A stretch of 64,000 nucleotides of DNA, taken from positions 1-64,000 of the forward strand of contig JAQSEB010000130.1 in the NCBI GenBank assembly GCA_030063045.1. Reading direction: 5' to 3'. The notes beneath the pieces are model-generated. The model did no database searches. It saw only the letters and a list, made by a program, of their open reading frames with translations, and was not told where the DNA came from. Origin of the DNA: Pratylenchus scribneri. Taxonomy: Eukaryota > Nematoda > Chromadorea > Rhabditida > Pratylenchidae. The first letter of the stretch is position 1; each line of letters starts with the position of its first letter. Made by a program: the position numbers and the translations under genes. Positions 36,401 through 61,824 of the stretch are shown piece after piece.

Positions 36401-39400
36401 AAAACAATCGACATCAATTTCTTATGCAGAAGAGGCAACTGAACATTGTTCCGGTGTACAAGAGACAAATGAGAACGATTCCGATGTTGAAGAGGCAAAT
36501 TCAGAAATTGATACAATGGATCTTACTGATCTAAGTGATTCAAATGATGGAGAGGATCAATCGCTCACAACAACTAGCAATGTTTTTATTTTTGTATTTA
36601 AATTAATTTATAAATAAATTCAGCCATTAAAAAAGCGAAAGTTTTCACATGATAAACCAAGAAGAAAAGAAGGAGGCTTTACAAAATTCAAGCCAATTTA
36701 TGCAACAAAATATGCAAATGATTGTATTGAAAATTCTACAAAAGGGATAGGCTCATTCCGTTGTCGAGCATGTAATGAAGACATTGCATTTGGTAAAAAA
36801 GGTGAAGTAGCAATAAAACGACACATTGGGCGAGAACGGCATAAAGAAAATGTCAAAATTACAAATCAGAATTTGTCATTGGCTGGATATATAGAGCGAA
36901 AAACGGTTTACATCTTTTTAAATTGCTTAATTTAATATTTTTGCAGACAACCGAAGAAAATCGTTCCGTTGTAATTGAATTGTGTTTCGCGTTCCATTGT
37001 GCCAAACACAACTTCAGTCTAAATTCAATGCAATGCACTTCCAAATTAGTTCCAGTGTTATTTGTTGGCTCAAAAGCAGCAGAGCGTTTCGCAAGTGGAA
37101 AGACAAAAACCATTGCATTAATTAAAGGTAAATAATAGATCGAATAATTTATGATTAATATTTTTCAATTAATATAGGAGTTTTACATCCATTTTTTATG
37201 GATTCATTCATTCACAGAGCCAATGAATTTGGGTTTTCTGTTGGATTTGATTCAACACCACATAACAAAATACGCCTGTATGGGATTGTGATAAGGTTTT
37301 TATAATTGATTTTTGTTCATTTATTATAATTTAAGATTCTTCGATGGAAAACAAATTCAAAATAAATTGTGCCAATTAATTTCTATGAGCAGTGAAAAAG
37401 CAATTGATATGCACCAACTTATAAAAGAAACATTACAAAGGAACGGATTGGAACAGGATAAAGTTGTTTCCTTCACTGCGGACAATACAATGAGCAATTT
37501 CGGTGGCCCGATGAGAGGAGGACAAAACAATGTATTCGCGTTATGGAAAAAAGGTTTTTTGGAATTTAATAAATTTTATAATGTAAAATTAAGAAAATCC
37601 TAAAATCATTGGCATTTCCTGCAGCGCGCATATAATCCACAATGCAGGGCGGAATGCCGGCGATAAGATGGATTTTGGCTTCGAGCTTTTTGCCAGTTCC
37701 GTTGTTGGATATTTTAGTGGCCATGCACAAAGATGGGAACGATTTTGTGATAAATGTGTGGAGCTTAAGGTAATTTTTTATTATCTTATTATTTCTTTAT
37801 AAAAATTTAAGATTGAACCAAAAGAATTTCCTCATCATCTCCATGTTCGATGGCTTACTTTGGGACAACTTTGTGAACGATTAATTGAAATGTGGGTTCC
37901 GGTGGAAGAATATTTCACAATGGCTGACGATGCTCCACCAAATTTACGAGAAATATTTCAAATTGGTTCCGTTGTAAAATCGATGGAAGTATTTGCTATT
38001 ATGAATTTTGTCAATTTTGTGCTCTCACATTTTAACAAATTTAATGCAAAAACACAGGTTTTTCAATTTTCTCATATAATACAATTCTTATTTAAGTCGC
38101 ACACATTTACAATTGCCGATTTATCCGATGAATATGAAAATTTTATGGATTTGCTTGAATCATTGGAAAGAGACAAAAATTTTGGGGCAAAAACTCTTCG
38201 GGCATTAGAAAATTTAACGACTGCAAATTTTCATAATAATCGAACAAAATTGGAAAAAATGTTTCAGGTAAATTTTAATATAAAAATGTAATATTTTCAC
38301 AGAAATTTTACAATGATGCTTTGGCCTATTGTGATATATGGTTTAAACAATTGTCTGAAACAACTAATTTTCCATTGAGATGGTTGTCATTTGATGAAGG
38401 TAATTTTTATAATTTTTTTTTTCAAAACCAATCAAATTATTAGGAGCACTGAATTTTACCGCCATTCTCGAAGCATACACAAAAATGTTCCAATGTTCCG
38501 ATGATGATTACGACAACATTTACGAAGAAGTTCGACAAATTCAATCAGCTTTAAAAGAATTAAACAAGAACAGTTCCTTTGTCAAAAAGAAAACTGAAGA
38601 AAAATGGGCGGCATTGTTCCGGAATAAAAATATTGTTTTGGTTCGCAAACTGGTCTCATCATTGCTGAGCATCTTCCCATCAAATGCCTTTTGTGAATCG
38701 ATTTTCTCCGTGGTCAATGGAATTTGGACCGATGAAAGAAACCGATTTAATGTCGATACAGTGAATGCATTAGTCTCAATTAAAGAAAATTCAGAATTTA
38801 ATTGTTCAGAAGCATTTAATTTATTTATTTCCAACTCTGAATTGTTGCAAAAAGCGAAAAGAAACGATAAATATTTCGAATAAATCAATTTTTAATCATT
38901 TTAACTCGTTTTTAAAAATGCCCCCCAAAATGCCCCCTTTTTTACTGAAAATGCCCCCCAAATGCCCCCTTTTTTTTCCAAAATGCCCCCCAAAGTAAAA
39001 ATCCATCTGGCAACCCTGATTTGGTGGAACCTAGAAACGATTTTTATATAATTTTAAAATTATAAATTTTACCATGAAAGTCGTTTCAAAAAGTGGATCA
39101 AGGCGTGGTGAGGACCGTTGCTGAAGTGTTTCGTTGCTGCTAGGCATGCCAAATTGTTGCTGTTGCCTTCGCGCTTCCATCACTTCACGCACATCCTCGT
39201 TGGTATCCAACCCGAGAAGTGTGGTCAATTCCTGTTAAAATTTGATTAAAATTATAATTTATTGAGGTATATATGTCGGCGGATTAATATTATAGATTGG
39301 TTAATTCCAAAAATAGCTATTTTATGCTAGTTAATTTTAAAAATCTGCTGGGCTTCTAATCTAAACAAAAAAGAGACATGGGAATTGGTTCATTTTCATT

Positions 39401-42400
39401 CCATTAGTAATAATAGTCGATTTCTTCTATGAAATTTTAATTTGAGATCAAAAAAATTATAGAAAAATGTTAGTAAAACAAAAATGTTTTATACAACAGT
39501 TATTTAAGACAAGCTCATACCTATTTGAAGTTAAAATTTCATAAAATAAAAAGATATGCTGAGCCAAATGAGTCTATTTTTGATTATATAAGAAGTCTAG
39601 AAGGAGAGATTAAAATTAACTAGCCCAGAAGCCAGAATATTTCCAATTTGAAAATTACCTATCCTATTTCCAATATTTACTGCAATTAATTAATTTTCTA
39701 TAAATACTATTTCAAAATTATGGACCTTATTGTCGGCTTGAACTTTGGCCAATTCCGTTCCCTTTTGTACAACAGCATCCAACAAATTACGTAAAATGTA
39801 TTGAGCCTCCGATGGAATGTGGAATTCTCGCGAGAAACGTAATACCAACGAATCAATATTGTCCACACTTGTTTGCTCCTCCAAAGTTGGGATGCCAACT
39901 AACATTTGGCCAGAACGTCGATTGATTGGTTCGAACTGTAACGAATGAATATTTTTTTTATTATTTGCTCTATTTTTCAGCTAATCTATCCACTTTATTA
40001 AAGGGATGCCATTTAATTTGCAGAAAAAACATAGTAATTGTTAGAAAGAATATTGATAGAAATTTATCTTATTTGACTCATAAATTTATATTCAATCGGT
40101 AATCTCGTCAAGAGATTATCGTATGATAAGATTTTGCCTTAAGTTTTAAACATTTTTAAGTTTGCTTTGAAAAAAGAAAATTGGTTTAAATTTAAACTAT
40201 TTGAAAAACCATAAATTTTATTCCATTTAATGCGTTTTGACAAACTCTATTCATATATATTATTTGTGAATGTAGAAAAAATTCTTTTAAACCATTATAA
40301 TTTTGTCGTATGTACTCTTTTTCGTATATTTTCAATGGTCCTTTTCAACAATTTTTATGTTGTTTTTTCGATAATTTAAATATTTCCCTTTAATAAAATG
40401 TCCTATTGCAAGCATAAAAATTTTTGCCTCAACAACTTGATCCTCCAATTCCACAATATTCTTCTGATATTTGAGAATTTCGCCTTGAACATAGTTGAGT
40501 TTCGTTTGTAAAGCATCTTGCTCCTCCAAAATGTCGGCTCGTAATTTCAAATCCATTGTGCACGCGGATTGTGCACTCAATCGGGCCAATTGTTCCTGCA
40601 AACAGTGCCGCTCTTTGATCAGGCGATTCATTGCTTGTTCCTCAAATGCAACTGCATTTTTTCGATTCACCAGGCATTCAATCTAAAATTATTGAAAGAA
40701 AATATCCCGAGGATTTATTTAATTTCTACCGCTCTTTCCATGGCAGACCATTGGCGTTTTGTTCGAATTGGAGTGTGTTGAATGGCGGGAAATGGTGTTT
40801 GACTGTGTCTTTTATTTTTGATACTCCCATTTTTAATCATTTTTGGTGTTTGAAATGTTGTTGTGCGTGGAGTGTTCTGCTCCAGCATTGTTACATCTTC
40901 TAGTTCTTCCAAAGATGCCTCCTCATCCAAATTCAAAAGTTGTGGTAAAGGAAAATGTGGGCTCTGAATTTTTGGAGGAATAATGATTGTTATGAAAAAT
41001 ATGTTAAAAATTCAATATATTTCCATTCATGTCTCATATCAAAAATTGCTTTAAATAAAGTGACAAAAGCGGCAATGAATATTAAAAAATTAATTATTAT
41101 TAATCTATGTTCTAGCTTCTAGTTTCCAGGTATGTGATTCGATTAAATGGAATAAAATATTTTCTAAACCCTATAAATTTGGATGAAGAATTTGATTTAA
41201 AAAAATTAGAATTTTAAATTTACGGCTTAAATAAATAGACCAAAAATATCCTAGAATGCCGGAATCGAATTTATTTATTTAGAATTTTTATTAATAAATG
41301 TTAGATCGGACGGTTCTGGTTCCCGCTCGGGTTTAATTCGGGTAACCCGGACCGGAACCCGACCAAAGCGACGTGCCGATCTCTAATAAATGTAAACTTA
41401 AATATTGAAGTCTCTACCTCAACAAGGAAAGTGGCATCAGCGATTGAACTTGATGTATCGGCGGCTTTTTCCTGAACATTAATTGCACTTTTGTTGGCAA
41501 TACCGCGTCGATTCTGCTGATTCGATTGAATGATTGTCTCACGCCGTTTTTGTTGGGCCTTTATCCGTTGAATTTCCTCTGCTTTTCGTTTCAAATATTC
41601 TGTTTTCATTGCCGTCTCGCGCTCCAAACGAATGATTTTATTTTGCTGTTGGCGCTGTAATTTCTCCAACGTGGCCGTCTTTTTTGCATTCGTTGATTGG
41701 ATTTCTCGTATTCTTTTGGCCTCATCCTTCAGCTGCTTCATCAGATCGACCTGTTTATTTTAAGAATTTGAAATTTTTTAACGATGTTTTGGCGATTCAG
41801 AAAAATTTTAACGCATTCCTCTGAATAAATGAGTCAGTCTAAAATTTGAATCAGAATATTCTGAAGCAATAAAATCAGAATATTTTTAAAATACAAAAAT
41901 TCAGAATATTTCTGAAACGCAAAAATAGAAACATTCTAAAAAATAACCCATAAAAATCAGAATATTCTAAAATAAAAATAAGAATCTAGCAAGTAATTCA
42001 ACTAAGAAATCAATATTTAAATAAGAACTTATTTAAAAATTATTAATAGAATCATTTTAAATCCTTTTATAATGATTCTTCCATTTTTAAAAAACCTTCA
42101 CATGAATTTTATGCATTTCTGAGAAAGCAGCAATTTTATTATTTTTTTCAGAATTTCATAAAATGAATTTTCAATTGCCATTTGATTAAATTTAATTATA
42201 ATTCTAATTTTTTCACTGCATTTTTCTATTAATTTCCCATTTCATATTCTAAAATCTAATCATACTTTCTGCCGTTTCAATGTCTCCAATTCCTGCTTGA
42301 TGCGTTCACATTCCGACTGCTGTCGACTTTGTTGCAATTGCATTTTCTTATTCTGTTTTTCGGCCAATTCCAATCGGCGATGTTCCGACCGCATATTTGC

Positions 42401-45400
42401 CAACTCTTTTTCGTACTTTTCGCGCACTTTATTAATTTCCTCTTTTTGCTTTTGCGATGGTTTCTTTGCTGCCATTTCTGACAGAATATTGTCTCTTTCA
42501 CTTTCAGTTGTTTGAATTCGATTGGCCAATTCCCCCAATTTCTTCTCATAATTTTGACGCATTTGCTCAATTTTTCGTTGGCTAGCTTCCAATTCTTGAA
42601 CAAGTCGCTCTTTCAAATTTATATCTTCTTGGAGCTGAGCGACTTCCCCATACAAGCGCATATGTTCTGGAAAAAATTGAAAAATTTTTATGGAAATATT
42701 TTCATCTCATATTGGTAAAGAATCAAAATATAATTAAAAATATTAAAATAGACAATTTGAATATACAGGGTGGACCAAAAGTTCTGTTACTATTTTCAAA
42801 TCGATTTTTTAGGTCTTAAATTTAAGATTTATCCAATTTTCTTTTCAAATTCGAATTCTTCAATCTCTTTTACCCTTATATCAATTATAATTGGACTATT
42901 AACAATTCCCTAAATTATTTTATAATTTTTTAAAAAAAGGTCCATTCATTTTGAACCTGAAAATCCACTTTTTGACGAAAAATACTTTAAGGCATAACTC
43001 GAGAATGGGAACATGAAAATTTATAAAATTTTCGGGATTAATAAATCTATATCTTGGCTTCATAAATTGCTAAAAATTTTGCATCCCACCCTGAATATAA
43101 AAAAGTGGCATTGAAAAATGTTGAAAAAATCGTGCGACCATGGGAAAACCCAAAATTTGGCCTATAAATGCCCCTCAAAAATGGTTTTAAAATGGGGTGG
43201 CTTTTCTCAAAATTTGCCTTTATAATAAAAATAGATAGAAAAGTAATATATAGGCAGAAAGAACACAAATGGTCAAGGAAATTCAGAATTTGAAAATTTT
43301 GGATTTTCAAGTCATCGATTTTTGCATTTTCGTATCAAAAAGTTTGTCTAGGCTAATTTATTTAATTTTTAATATTTTTATTTCTCCTTTTTGTATTAAT
43401 TGGCCCTGTGTTTAAACTATTAGAAAATATAGTTAAAAGTTTTTAATTTGAAATTAAAAGTAGGATAAAAATTAAAAACCCCTAAAAAAATGTGCGGCCA
43501 TTTCTGCCCTGAGGAGGACATGTATTCAAGTTCGCCTCTCGAATGAGAGACTTTAAATTCACAATTCTTTTAATAATTCCAATAAAGAGCTTAATGATTT
43601 ATTATTATGCCAAAAATGAAAAAAAATTTATTTATCCGTTTAATTTTTATGAATAAAAATTCGAGTAACAGAACTTTTGGTCCACCCTGTAATGAAAGAT
43701 ACTTCGTCCATGATTTAGGCTCGAGAATATAATTTTAAAAATCCGAAAAATATTTTTTTAATCCCAAAAAGATCAACAAAAATTTAAATTCTAACAATTG
43801 AAAATTCATTATTTGATTTAAAAATAAATAATAAAATGCACTGTACCCTGTGAATTTTCCTGTTCCTCATCGTCTTCATCCTCAACATCTTCAGCAAGGA
43901 GGGCCATTTCATCATCGTCTCCTTCATTTTCTTCTTCATCAATTGCTGGATTTTCTGCATCGGCTTCTTCTTCTCTTGGTGATGCCGCTATAAATTTAAC
44001 ATTTTTAAATCCTCGTTCGAAAAGAAATTACATAAATAATTAAATATTTTAAATATATTTTTTAATATCAAAATTATATAAAATTAAATTATTCCAAATT
44101 GCAAAATTTCTAAATTTTAAAAATTTATTATTTTTCAAAAATTTTAAAATTTTTAAAAAAAACACCTAGAAGCGCTTTTTTCTGTCGTTCAATTTCCGCT
44201 CTTGCCGATTTTATCAATGAATTTTGTGAAGCACAAATACCACCGCTTGGCATTGGCATATAGGGTGATCCGGTAAAACTGCTTGCCGCCATACCCTGCT
44301 GTTCAAGTTGTTGGCGAAAATGATGATTTTGTTTGCGCAATGCTTCATTTGTGGAATTCACTTCAATCAATTTGGTTTTCAATGTTTCCATTTCTTGTAA
44401 ATATCCTTCAATCATTGCACTGAATTGTTGTTCGCCAATTGCTTCTGCTCCCCCATTCTCTTTGTTCTCCAACATGCCGGCCACAATGCCTGCTCGAAGT
44501 TTGGCCATTTCCAACTCCTTTTGCAACTCAACACTTCTAGTGCGTAAAATTTCGATGGTTTCATCCAGGCCTTTGATGCGTACCCGCATTCGTTGGTTTT
44601 CGACCTGGAAGGTTTTTATGGTTATATATGTATTTGAATTTAGAAAATAATTTTTGAGTAGCTGAATTTTAATTCGAATTAGCCTAAAAGTGATTTCACT
44701 ATTTGGGTTTATCCTTTGGGCATAGTTCAACAATGAATTTGCCAATTTTGGATGGCGGCAATATGCCATTCGAAGGCACTAAATGACCACTAAAAATTGC
44801 CTTAATAAAATTTTTTGAAAATTATTATTTATTCTAAAAGTAAATTTTTCAAAAAAAAATTCAATTTATTAAATTCGAAGATATAAAATTTTAATCCAAA
44901 TTGTTGAAGACAATTTATTAAAATATATATCACTATTCTATTATGTTATATCTCCTCACGGCTTGCGGGGTTTTATAAACAAAAGAATGGCTCAAGTACT
45001 GTAACCTATACAACCCAAAAATATTTCTTAAGGGTCATTTTTAATGTCAGTATTAGATAGAATTTTGTTCACAACATATGCTAATCTTGGTAATAACTAA
45101 TAATGCCAATATTTATAATGGTATTGACATTTGAATTATCAAATAGACATTCAATAAAATAAGTTCATATTCGTATTTACAATCGAAAATTACAATTAGA
45201 AATTTTGTATAAATTATTTCAAAATTTTTTACCCATGATTGAATCCTTAAATTTTCGAAAATGCCAACCTGTAGTTGTTGATTCTCCAAATATTGATCAT
45301 TGATCATCTCCTCTCCATCCTCTCCAATTAGCCGTTTCCCCTGTTTGTATTCCTGGAGCTCTGCTTCGAGTGCCACAATTCGGCAACGCATTTCAGTGAT

Positions 45401-48400
45401 TAATTTGCTGGATTTGTCCTGGTTTGCCACCACCCGATTTTTGATGTTCTTTGCGCGATTTGCATAATGAAGGGTGTTCAGCGTTTCCACAAAGTCAACA
45501 TCACTTGGACTGGCACAAGCAATCATTAGGGTTCGACTGAAATATTTGGGAAAATGTATGGAAATCCTTTTTTTCTCATCCGAATTTTTCATTAAATATT
45601 TCAACAATTTTTCAAAATACATAATAATCAAATATTTTAATTGGTCCAGTTATTCTATAGGATATTTTGATAACAAAAATGATTGGATCAAACAAATATT
45701 AGCTAAAAAGTTATGACGAAAAAAATGTCCGATGCCGTATTTTTAGTCATAAATTTTTATAATTTCCATCAAATCCACTACATAATTAATTTTTTCCTTT
45801 AATCAGTAAATTGAATTTTTGGGAGGGATTTTTCGAGTATTATTTTGGATGGAGAATATGTTCTTTAAAATTTTGCAAAATATTTTTTAAAAATTAAGTG
45901 AATTCTAATATAGTTGGGGATTTTTAACATATTTAAGGCAAGCATAGAAAATTTTTTAAATCAAATTCTCGCTCAAAAATTAAGGGCGACAAGATATTTC
46001 TTTCAATTGAAATTGGAAAAATTATCCATAATAATTTTTATTTTTTTGTACAATTTTGTGGTAGAGGTTATAAAAAATTCTATTTAAAAATATATGATAT
46101 AGTTAATCTGAAAATTAAATTAGAGTCCTTTGCCTATAATTTAGATGTGAAAGAATGGTAATAAAAACAAAATCCGAAAATATTCCATTTTTGACAAATT
46201 TACTTATTGTATTTTACCTATTTCCGCCCAATGAATCCTGCAACAGACGAGTCAATTTTGAATCGCGATAAGGCACATGAATGGTTCGGCCACCTCCCCC
46301 ATTTCCACCTCCCAATGCCGAAATTACATTGCCCAATGCCAACAATCCCGAATTGATGCTAATTCCCTCTTTGGCTCTATCCCCGGTTGCGCCCGTTCTC
46401 TTCAATCTTTCGGAGCCGGCCAAATCGACAAAATGGAATTTGGCATGCAAAACTTCAAGTTCAGTGCTCGGTTGGCCAGTGCCATCTTCATCATTCGCCT
46501 CCACCGGCACCACTCGGCTTTGTTTCAATTGCACAGTGAAAATGGCATGAGATCGGCTGGATTGTTGATTCATATTTGTGGCAGCCGTCGTTCGATTCAT
46601 GGCACCGGCTTTCAGTGCATCCATCACATCTTGGGCACTTTGAACTGGTTGCCAGACGGTGCCGCGCAAATTGATCTCATTTCGAATTGGATCCTCTTGG
46701 ATTTTGATCGCCCCATTTCGTGGTCCCTCGGCCAACAAATCAATGATTTCCTCATTGTAGAGCTATGCAAATTTTGAAAACAAATTAATCAAAGAAATAT
46801 TGGACCAATTATTAACATGCTAAACCCAAGATATATTGTAACGGTGTATGTAAAGAGATTTTCTTAATTTTAAATTACCAAGAAAAAACGAAATTTCAGC
46901 AAAAGAATTCTAATCATCAATAATTTATTTGGCTTTACAGATACTATTGTCTGTGGTATAATAATCTTTAGAAATGTTTTTACTGTAAATTAAATACTAC
47001 ACAAATAAATTCTATCAATTTCAAAATGCCATGAAATAATTTGGCGTAAATAATTAAAATAAAAGCTTTGAGAAATGCATACCTCAATGAATTGGACGAA
47101 CACCTCAATTGATGGTTCCAAATGGCCCGCCTCAATGGCATTCTCTTTTCGCAGGCTGATTCCATCGAAAATGTGTTGAGCTGCACGTGGAATTATCCCA
47201 GCCAAATGTTCAACTGAATGTTGCCCAATTTGAGTTGCATCAAAGCTGGTGCCCATTGTGTAGGTTTTTCCACTTCCCGTCTGGAAAATAATGATTAATT
47301 TAATTTATGGGATTCTGAATCCCAGATTTTGTATTTTTAACTTTATGCATTGGCCATTCATTATCTCGGACATATTCAAACCAATTAATAAAATTTTCTA
47401 TCAGCTTGATTATTTTCCTCTATAGAGCATTTTGGAGTTAAAATGATTGCTCTAAAACTTAAATTGGCCTGAAAGTGATCGCTAAAATAAGGCAATGGCA
47501 ACTTTAATTTTATTTCTTTTAATTCCCATGGGGATTCATTTTTCAAATCTACCCGAGAGCAGAGACTATGGATTTATTGAAAATTGTATTAGTAATTCCC
47601 AACTTTTTGGCAATGTTGAAAAATAATTTATCACCTTTTTATATTAATTTCCATATCTCTTTTAATTTTCTACACTCCATTACTATATTATCGGGTATGG
47701 TAATAACTAATTTACGACAGCTGCCAATTGGAAATAAAAGAAATAATACTGTTTTGGTCAATTCAATTTACTAAAATGCTCTATTATTCATAATATAATG
47801 AAAGTTCTCTTAATTCTACAATATTGAAAAATGTACAAAAATTTTGGGTAGCCTTATGTGGGCCTTTAATTTGATAACAAATTAAAACCTGTCCATATGC
47901 AAGAACAGTCGCATTGTACCCTTCGAATGCACCTTCCAACAGACCAGAAATGCATGAATTATAAATGTCTTGCTGTTTAGCATGTTCCTCGAATACATGG
48001 TCTACAAATATATTTTGTTTAAAAAGATTTACATAAAATGAGTATTTTTGCTGTCGAAATAATTAGAGTTTAACCAAAATTTTGAATTAAAACATAAAGC
48101 TTCATAGCAATTGGTTTAAATCATCGAAAAGCATCAATTAGTCATGCATAGTTAGATCAAATGCTGCTCAAACGAAATAGTGTAATACGGTACCATCAAT
48201 TTGGTATCTGACAATAAGTTAGTTTTTGTCCCATAGCCCACCAAGGAAACTATTAATTTAGAAAGCAATAAAAACCATTCGAAAGTTTCTACATTAAGCT
48301 AATTATTGGAATGGCGGCTTTTAATACAAAAATTCGAGATTATACACTCAAATTATTAACTTATTTAAAGATCGTTTGCGCGAAATTTTGATAAAGCATA

Positions 48401-48759
48401 TGTGAATCGAAGCAAACCTCCACATAATAATCGATGCTTATCGGCGAATTTTCCCGATTGAAATGACTAATTAACAAATGATTTGAAAAATTTCGACAGA
48501 AAAAATCAGCATTGATGGGAAATAATTTAATTAATGGAAATAATAAATTTAAAAAATTTTCCATTTATTTTTAGAAATTCCAAAAACCATATGTGAAGGC
48601 TTTGTCTCGGCCAATTGTTATTTGCGGCTCTCCAGGCGTTACTGCAACACATATGCTCGCATTTTCCGCCCTTTCTCGGGCATTTTGTGGCCTAATTCGG
48701 ACGGCCACACAAACGGCATTGTTGTTGTTTGGGTTGAATTTTCCATTGGAATTTTGCAT
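33432..48759 (-). CDS. KIF21/KLP-12-type kinesin, disrupted by a hAT insertion
   Basis: Microtubule plus-end motor of the kinesin-4/KIF21 group. Predicted exons: 48759-48588, 48001-47889, 47280-47083, 46762-46218, 45536-45269, 44604-44166, 43987-43847, 42666-42266, 41750-41418, 40963-40730, 40682-about 40437, 39935-39726, 39231-39073, 39030-35863 (interrupted), 35773-35652, 35503-35367, 35279-35023, 34469-34382, 34332-34192, 33842-33777, 33716-33579, 33527-33432. The motor domain shows VRIRPQN, the P-loop [10 protein letters not shown], switch I NQQSSRSH, switch II DLAGSE and the neck-proximal [15 protein letters not shown]. Coiled coils, an acidic stretch (exon 7) and a NMEADMNRL-like helical segment (MNRLIKERH) follow. 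The last nine exons encode WD40-like repeats ([19 protein letters not shown]). A hAT element sits in the exon that begins at 39030. Confidence 0.88.
36011..39018 (+). mobile_element. hAT transposon, 3008 bp, exact 8-bp target duplication
   Basis: The ends are inverted repeats, CAGGGTTGCCAGA at left and TCTGGCAACCCTG at right, followed inward by CCCCCC-rich subterminal repeats (GCCCCCTTTTT words at both ends). The flanks 36003-36010 and 39019-39026 are both ATTTGGTG, the 8-bp duplication diagnostic of hAT elements. It carries one transposase gene on the plus strand, opposite to the host kinesin gene. The exact duplication and clean ends suggest a fairly recent insertion. Confidence 0.96.
36360..38883 (+). 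CDS. hAT-family transposase, multi-exon, apparently intact
   Basis: Predicted early exons are 36360-36581, 36624-36905, 36947-37127, 37178-37295 and 37336-37553; further exons run to the stop at 38883. The second exon encodes a BED-type zinc finger ([13 protein letters not shown] then RHIGRERH). The catalytic core shows [15 protein letters not shown] (first Asp), [13 protein letters not shown] (second Asp), [10 protein letters not shown] (the conserved Cys-x2-His) and [11 protein letters not shown]. The C-terminus has the dimerisation region, [14 protein letters not shown] and [16 protein letters not shown] see no premature stop in the exons I followed. It would bind the terminal repeats and move the element by cut-and-paste. 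Exact borders of the middle exons are uncertain. Confidence 0.85.
42766..43689. mobile_element. 924-bp terminal-inverted-repeat element in kinesin intron
   Basis: The ends CAGGGTGGACCAAAAGTTCTGTTAC and its reverse complement are flanked by TA on both sides (42764-42765 and 43690-43691), typical of Tc1/mariner-type insertion. No convincing transposase frame is present, so it is non-autonomous. It lies in the intron between kinesin exons 43987-43847 and 42666-42266. A diverged inverted relative is at 13690-14086. Confidence 0.9.
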
Positions 48760-49320
48760 TGGAAAATCTATTTTTATGAGAAAAAATTAAAATTTAATTG
48801 GATTCAAAATGGAAGAACTTAAACCTTATTTTTAGCCAAATTCTAGAGAGAAATTTTGCTTTATTAGGGCTAGGTAAAATTTTGAAAAATTAGTATTTCT
48901 CGAGTTCGATTAAATTGAAATATGAAATATCCTCAAAATTTCATTATTATTCAAAAAATGTTCTGACACATTTTGCAAAAATTACTAATTATCGATAACA
49001 TCATTGGTTTAACCCTTTTCTATTGCGGCTTTTGACTTCAAAAATTATAATTTGGTGTAATTAAACCTTAGTTTTTTTTTGGTTTAATAGGCAAACCGAT
49101 TTAGATAAAATGTCTTGGATATAAATTTTTGGGGAAGCAAAAGTGTCAGCGCATTCATTCGATTGAAAGAAGCAAAGAATTTTGGATTGTTATTTTGTAA
49201 ATTAATGTTCACACTTCACCTAATAAATCGTAAATATTATTTAATCATATTTCATTTCTAATTTTTCAATATGCATTATTATAGCAAAAATTCGTCTAAA
49301 TATTTAATAATTCTTTAAAA
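48760..49320. promoter_or_regulatory. Divergent intergenic region, kinesin / PKN-like gene
   Basis: This 561-bp gap separates the start codons of the minus-strand kinesin and the plus-strand PKN-like gene, so it must hold the proximal upstream sequences of both if the starts are right. It is AT-rich and I see no specific motif I would defend. Confidence 0.5.
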
Positions 49321-60597
<11,277 letters not shown>

Positions 60598-61824
60598 TGA
60601 AGAAATATGAAAATTATTCATTTTGCCGGTGAATTTTCATATATAATATTCTTTTTTTGCAATTATTTTATTTCTTTTTTTAATATCTGCCAATGCCATT
60701 TAATTTCACAAGCAATGTGCCTTTATTCCTTCCATTTTTGCCTATATTTTTATTAAAACATCACATATATATTTTTATTTGTTCAGAAATAAATTAAATT
60801 TGAAAATTGAAATGTTTTTTATATCTAAGCTAATGGACCGTCAATATTTATCAATGTGAGGAAACGCATTCTGAATCTTCACAAAAAGTTCCATCCATCC
60901 GAATCCTTCCATAACAGCATCATTCCCCCACTTTTGGAACTTTTGGGCCCACGCTCGGAATAAATACAATATAATTAAATGTGAATCTTTTACAATAATA
61001 AATTTATACAAATTTTAATAATGAAAAACTATAAAACTTTATTTAAGCATTCACAGTGACATAAGGCTCTACATATAATATGTGAAAATTGAAGATAATA
61101 TCAAATATCAATGTCATTTTTCGCATTTTTAAAGAGTATAGCAATGTTTCAAATCTCAATAGACAATTTTGTAGTCGCTATCAAGATTCAAGATCAATGT
61201 TATAAAAATTTAAAATAAAATTTTTAGAGTTCAACCTACCAAGAGGCATGGCCTATGGCATATTAGTCATCAAAATGGAAGGTTAAAATTAATAGAAAAA
61301 GGGGTATTAAAGGAGATTAGACTGTATCTTCCAATTATTTCTCTTAAAATCACTAAACGAGAACTTAAATTAGAACCGATGAACGTGATAGGATATAAAC
61401 AATGCCAAAGATTCATGTTGCAATTGCTAATTCGATGAAGAAATTAAATTGCTTCTCATTCTCATTACTTTTGTTCGAGATTTTCTATTTCCATTCTTTG
61501 ACTTTGATCTTCGTTTATTTATACTAACATACGTTTTATACGTGCCTTTTTCAATTCAGGATTCTATTGGTAATTATTTTATTAAAAAATAATATAAAAT
61601 TATTCGAATTTTCGAAAGTATGACTAATTTATTGTACTCATTAAAAATAATGTGGCGTATTTTTGGATTGGATGACAATGACATGGATATGGTGGTTTGA
61701 AAGGGAAGATTGATTTGCCAATAAAATTAAATTGAATTACACAAATTTATGTTTTTTTTTTATTAATTATCCTCTTCACATTTCACACATCAAATACATT
61801 TTTTTGCGGATATTCATTTATCAT
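60598..61824. other. Convergent intergenic region
   Basis: AT-rich sequence between the stop of the PKN-like gene (plus) and the stop of the gene at 61825 (minus). I see no gene, repeat or RNA that I can support. Confidence 0.55.
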
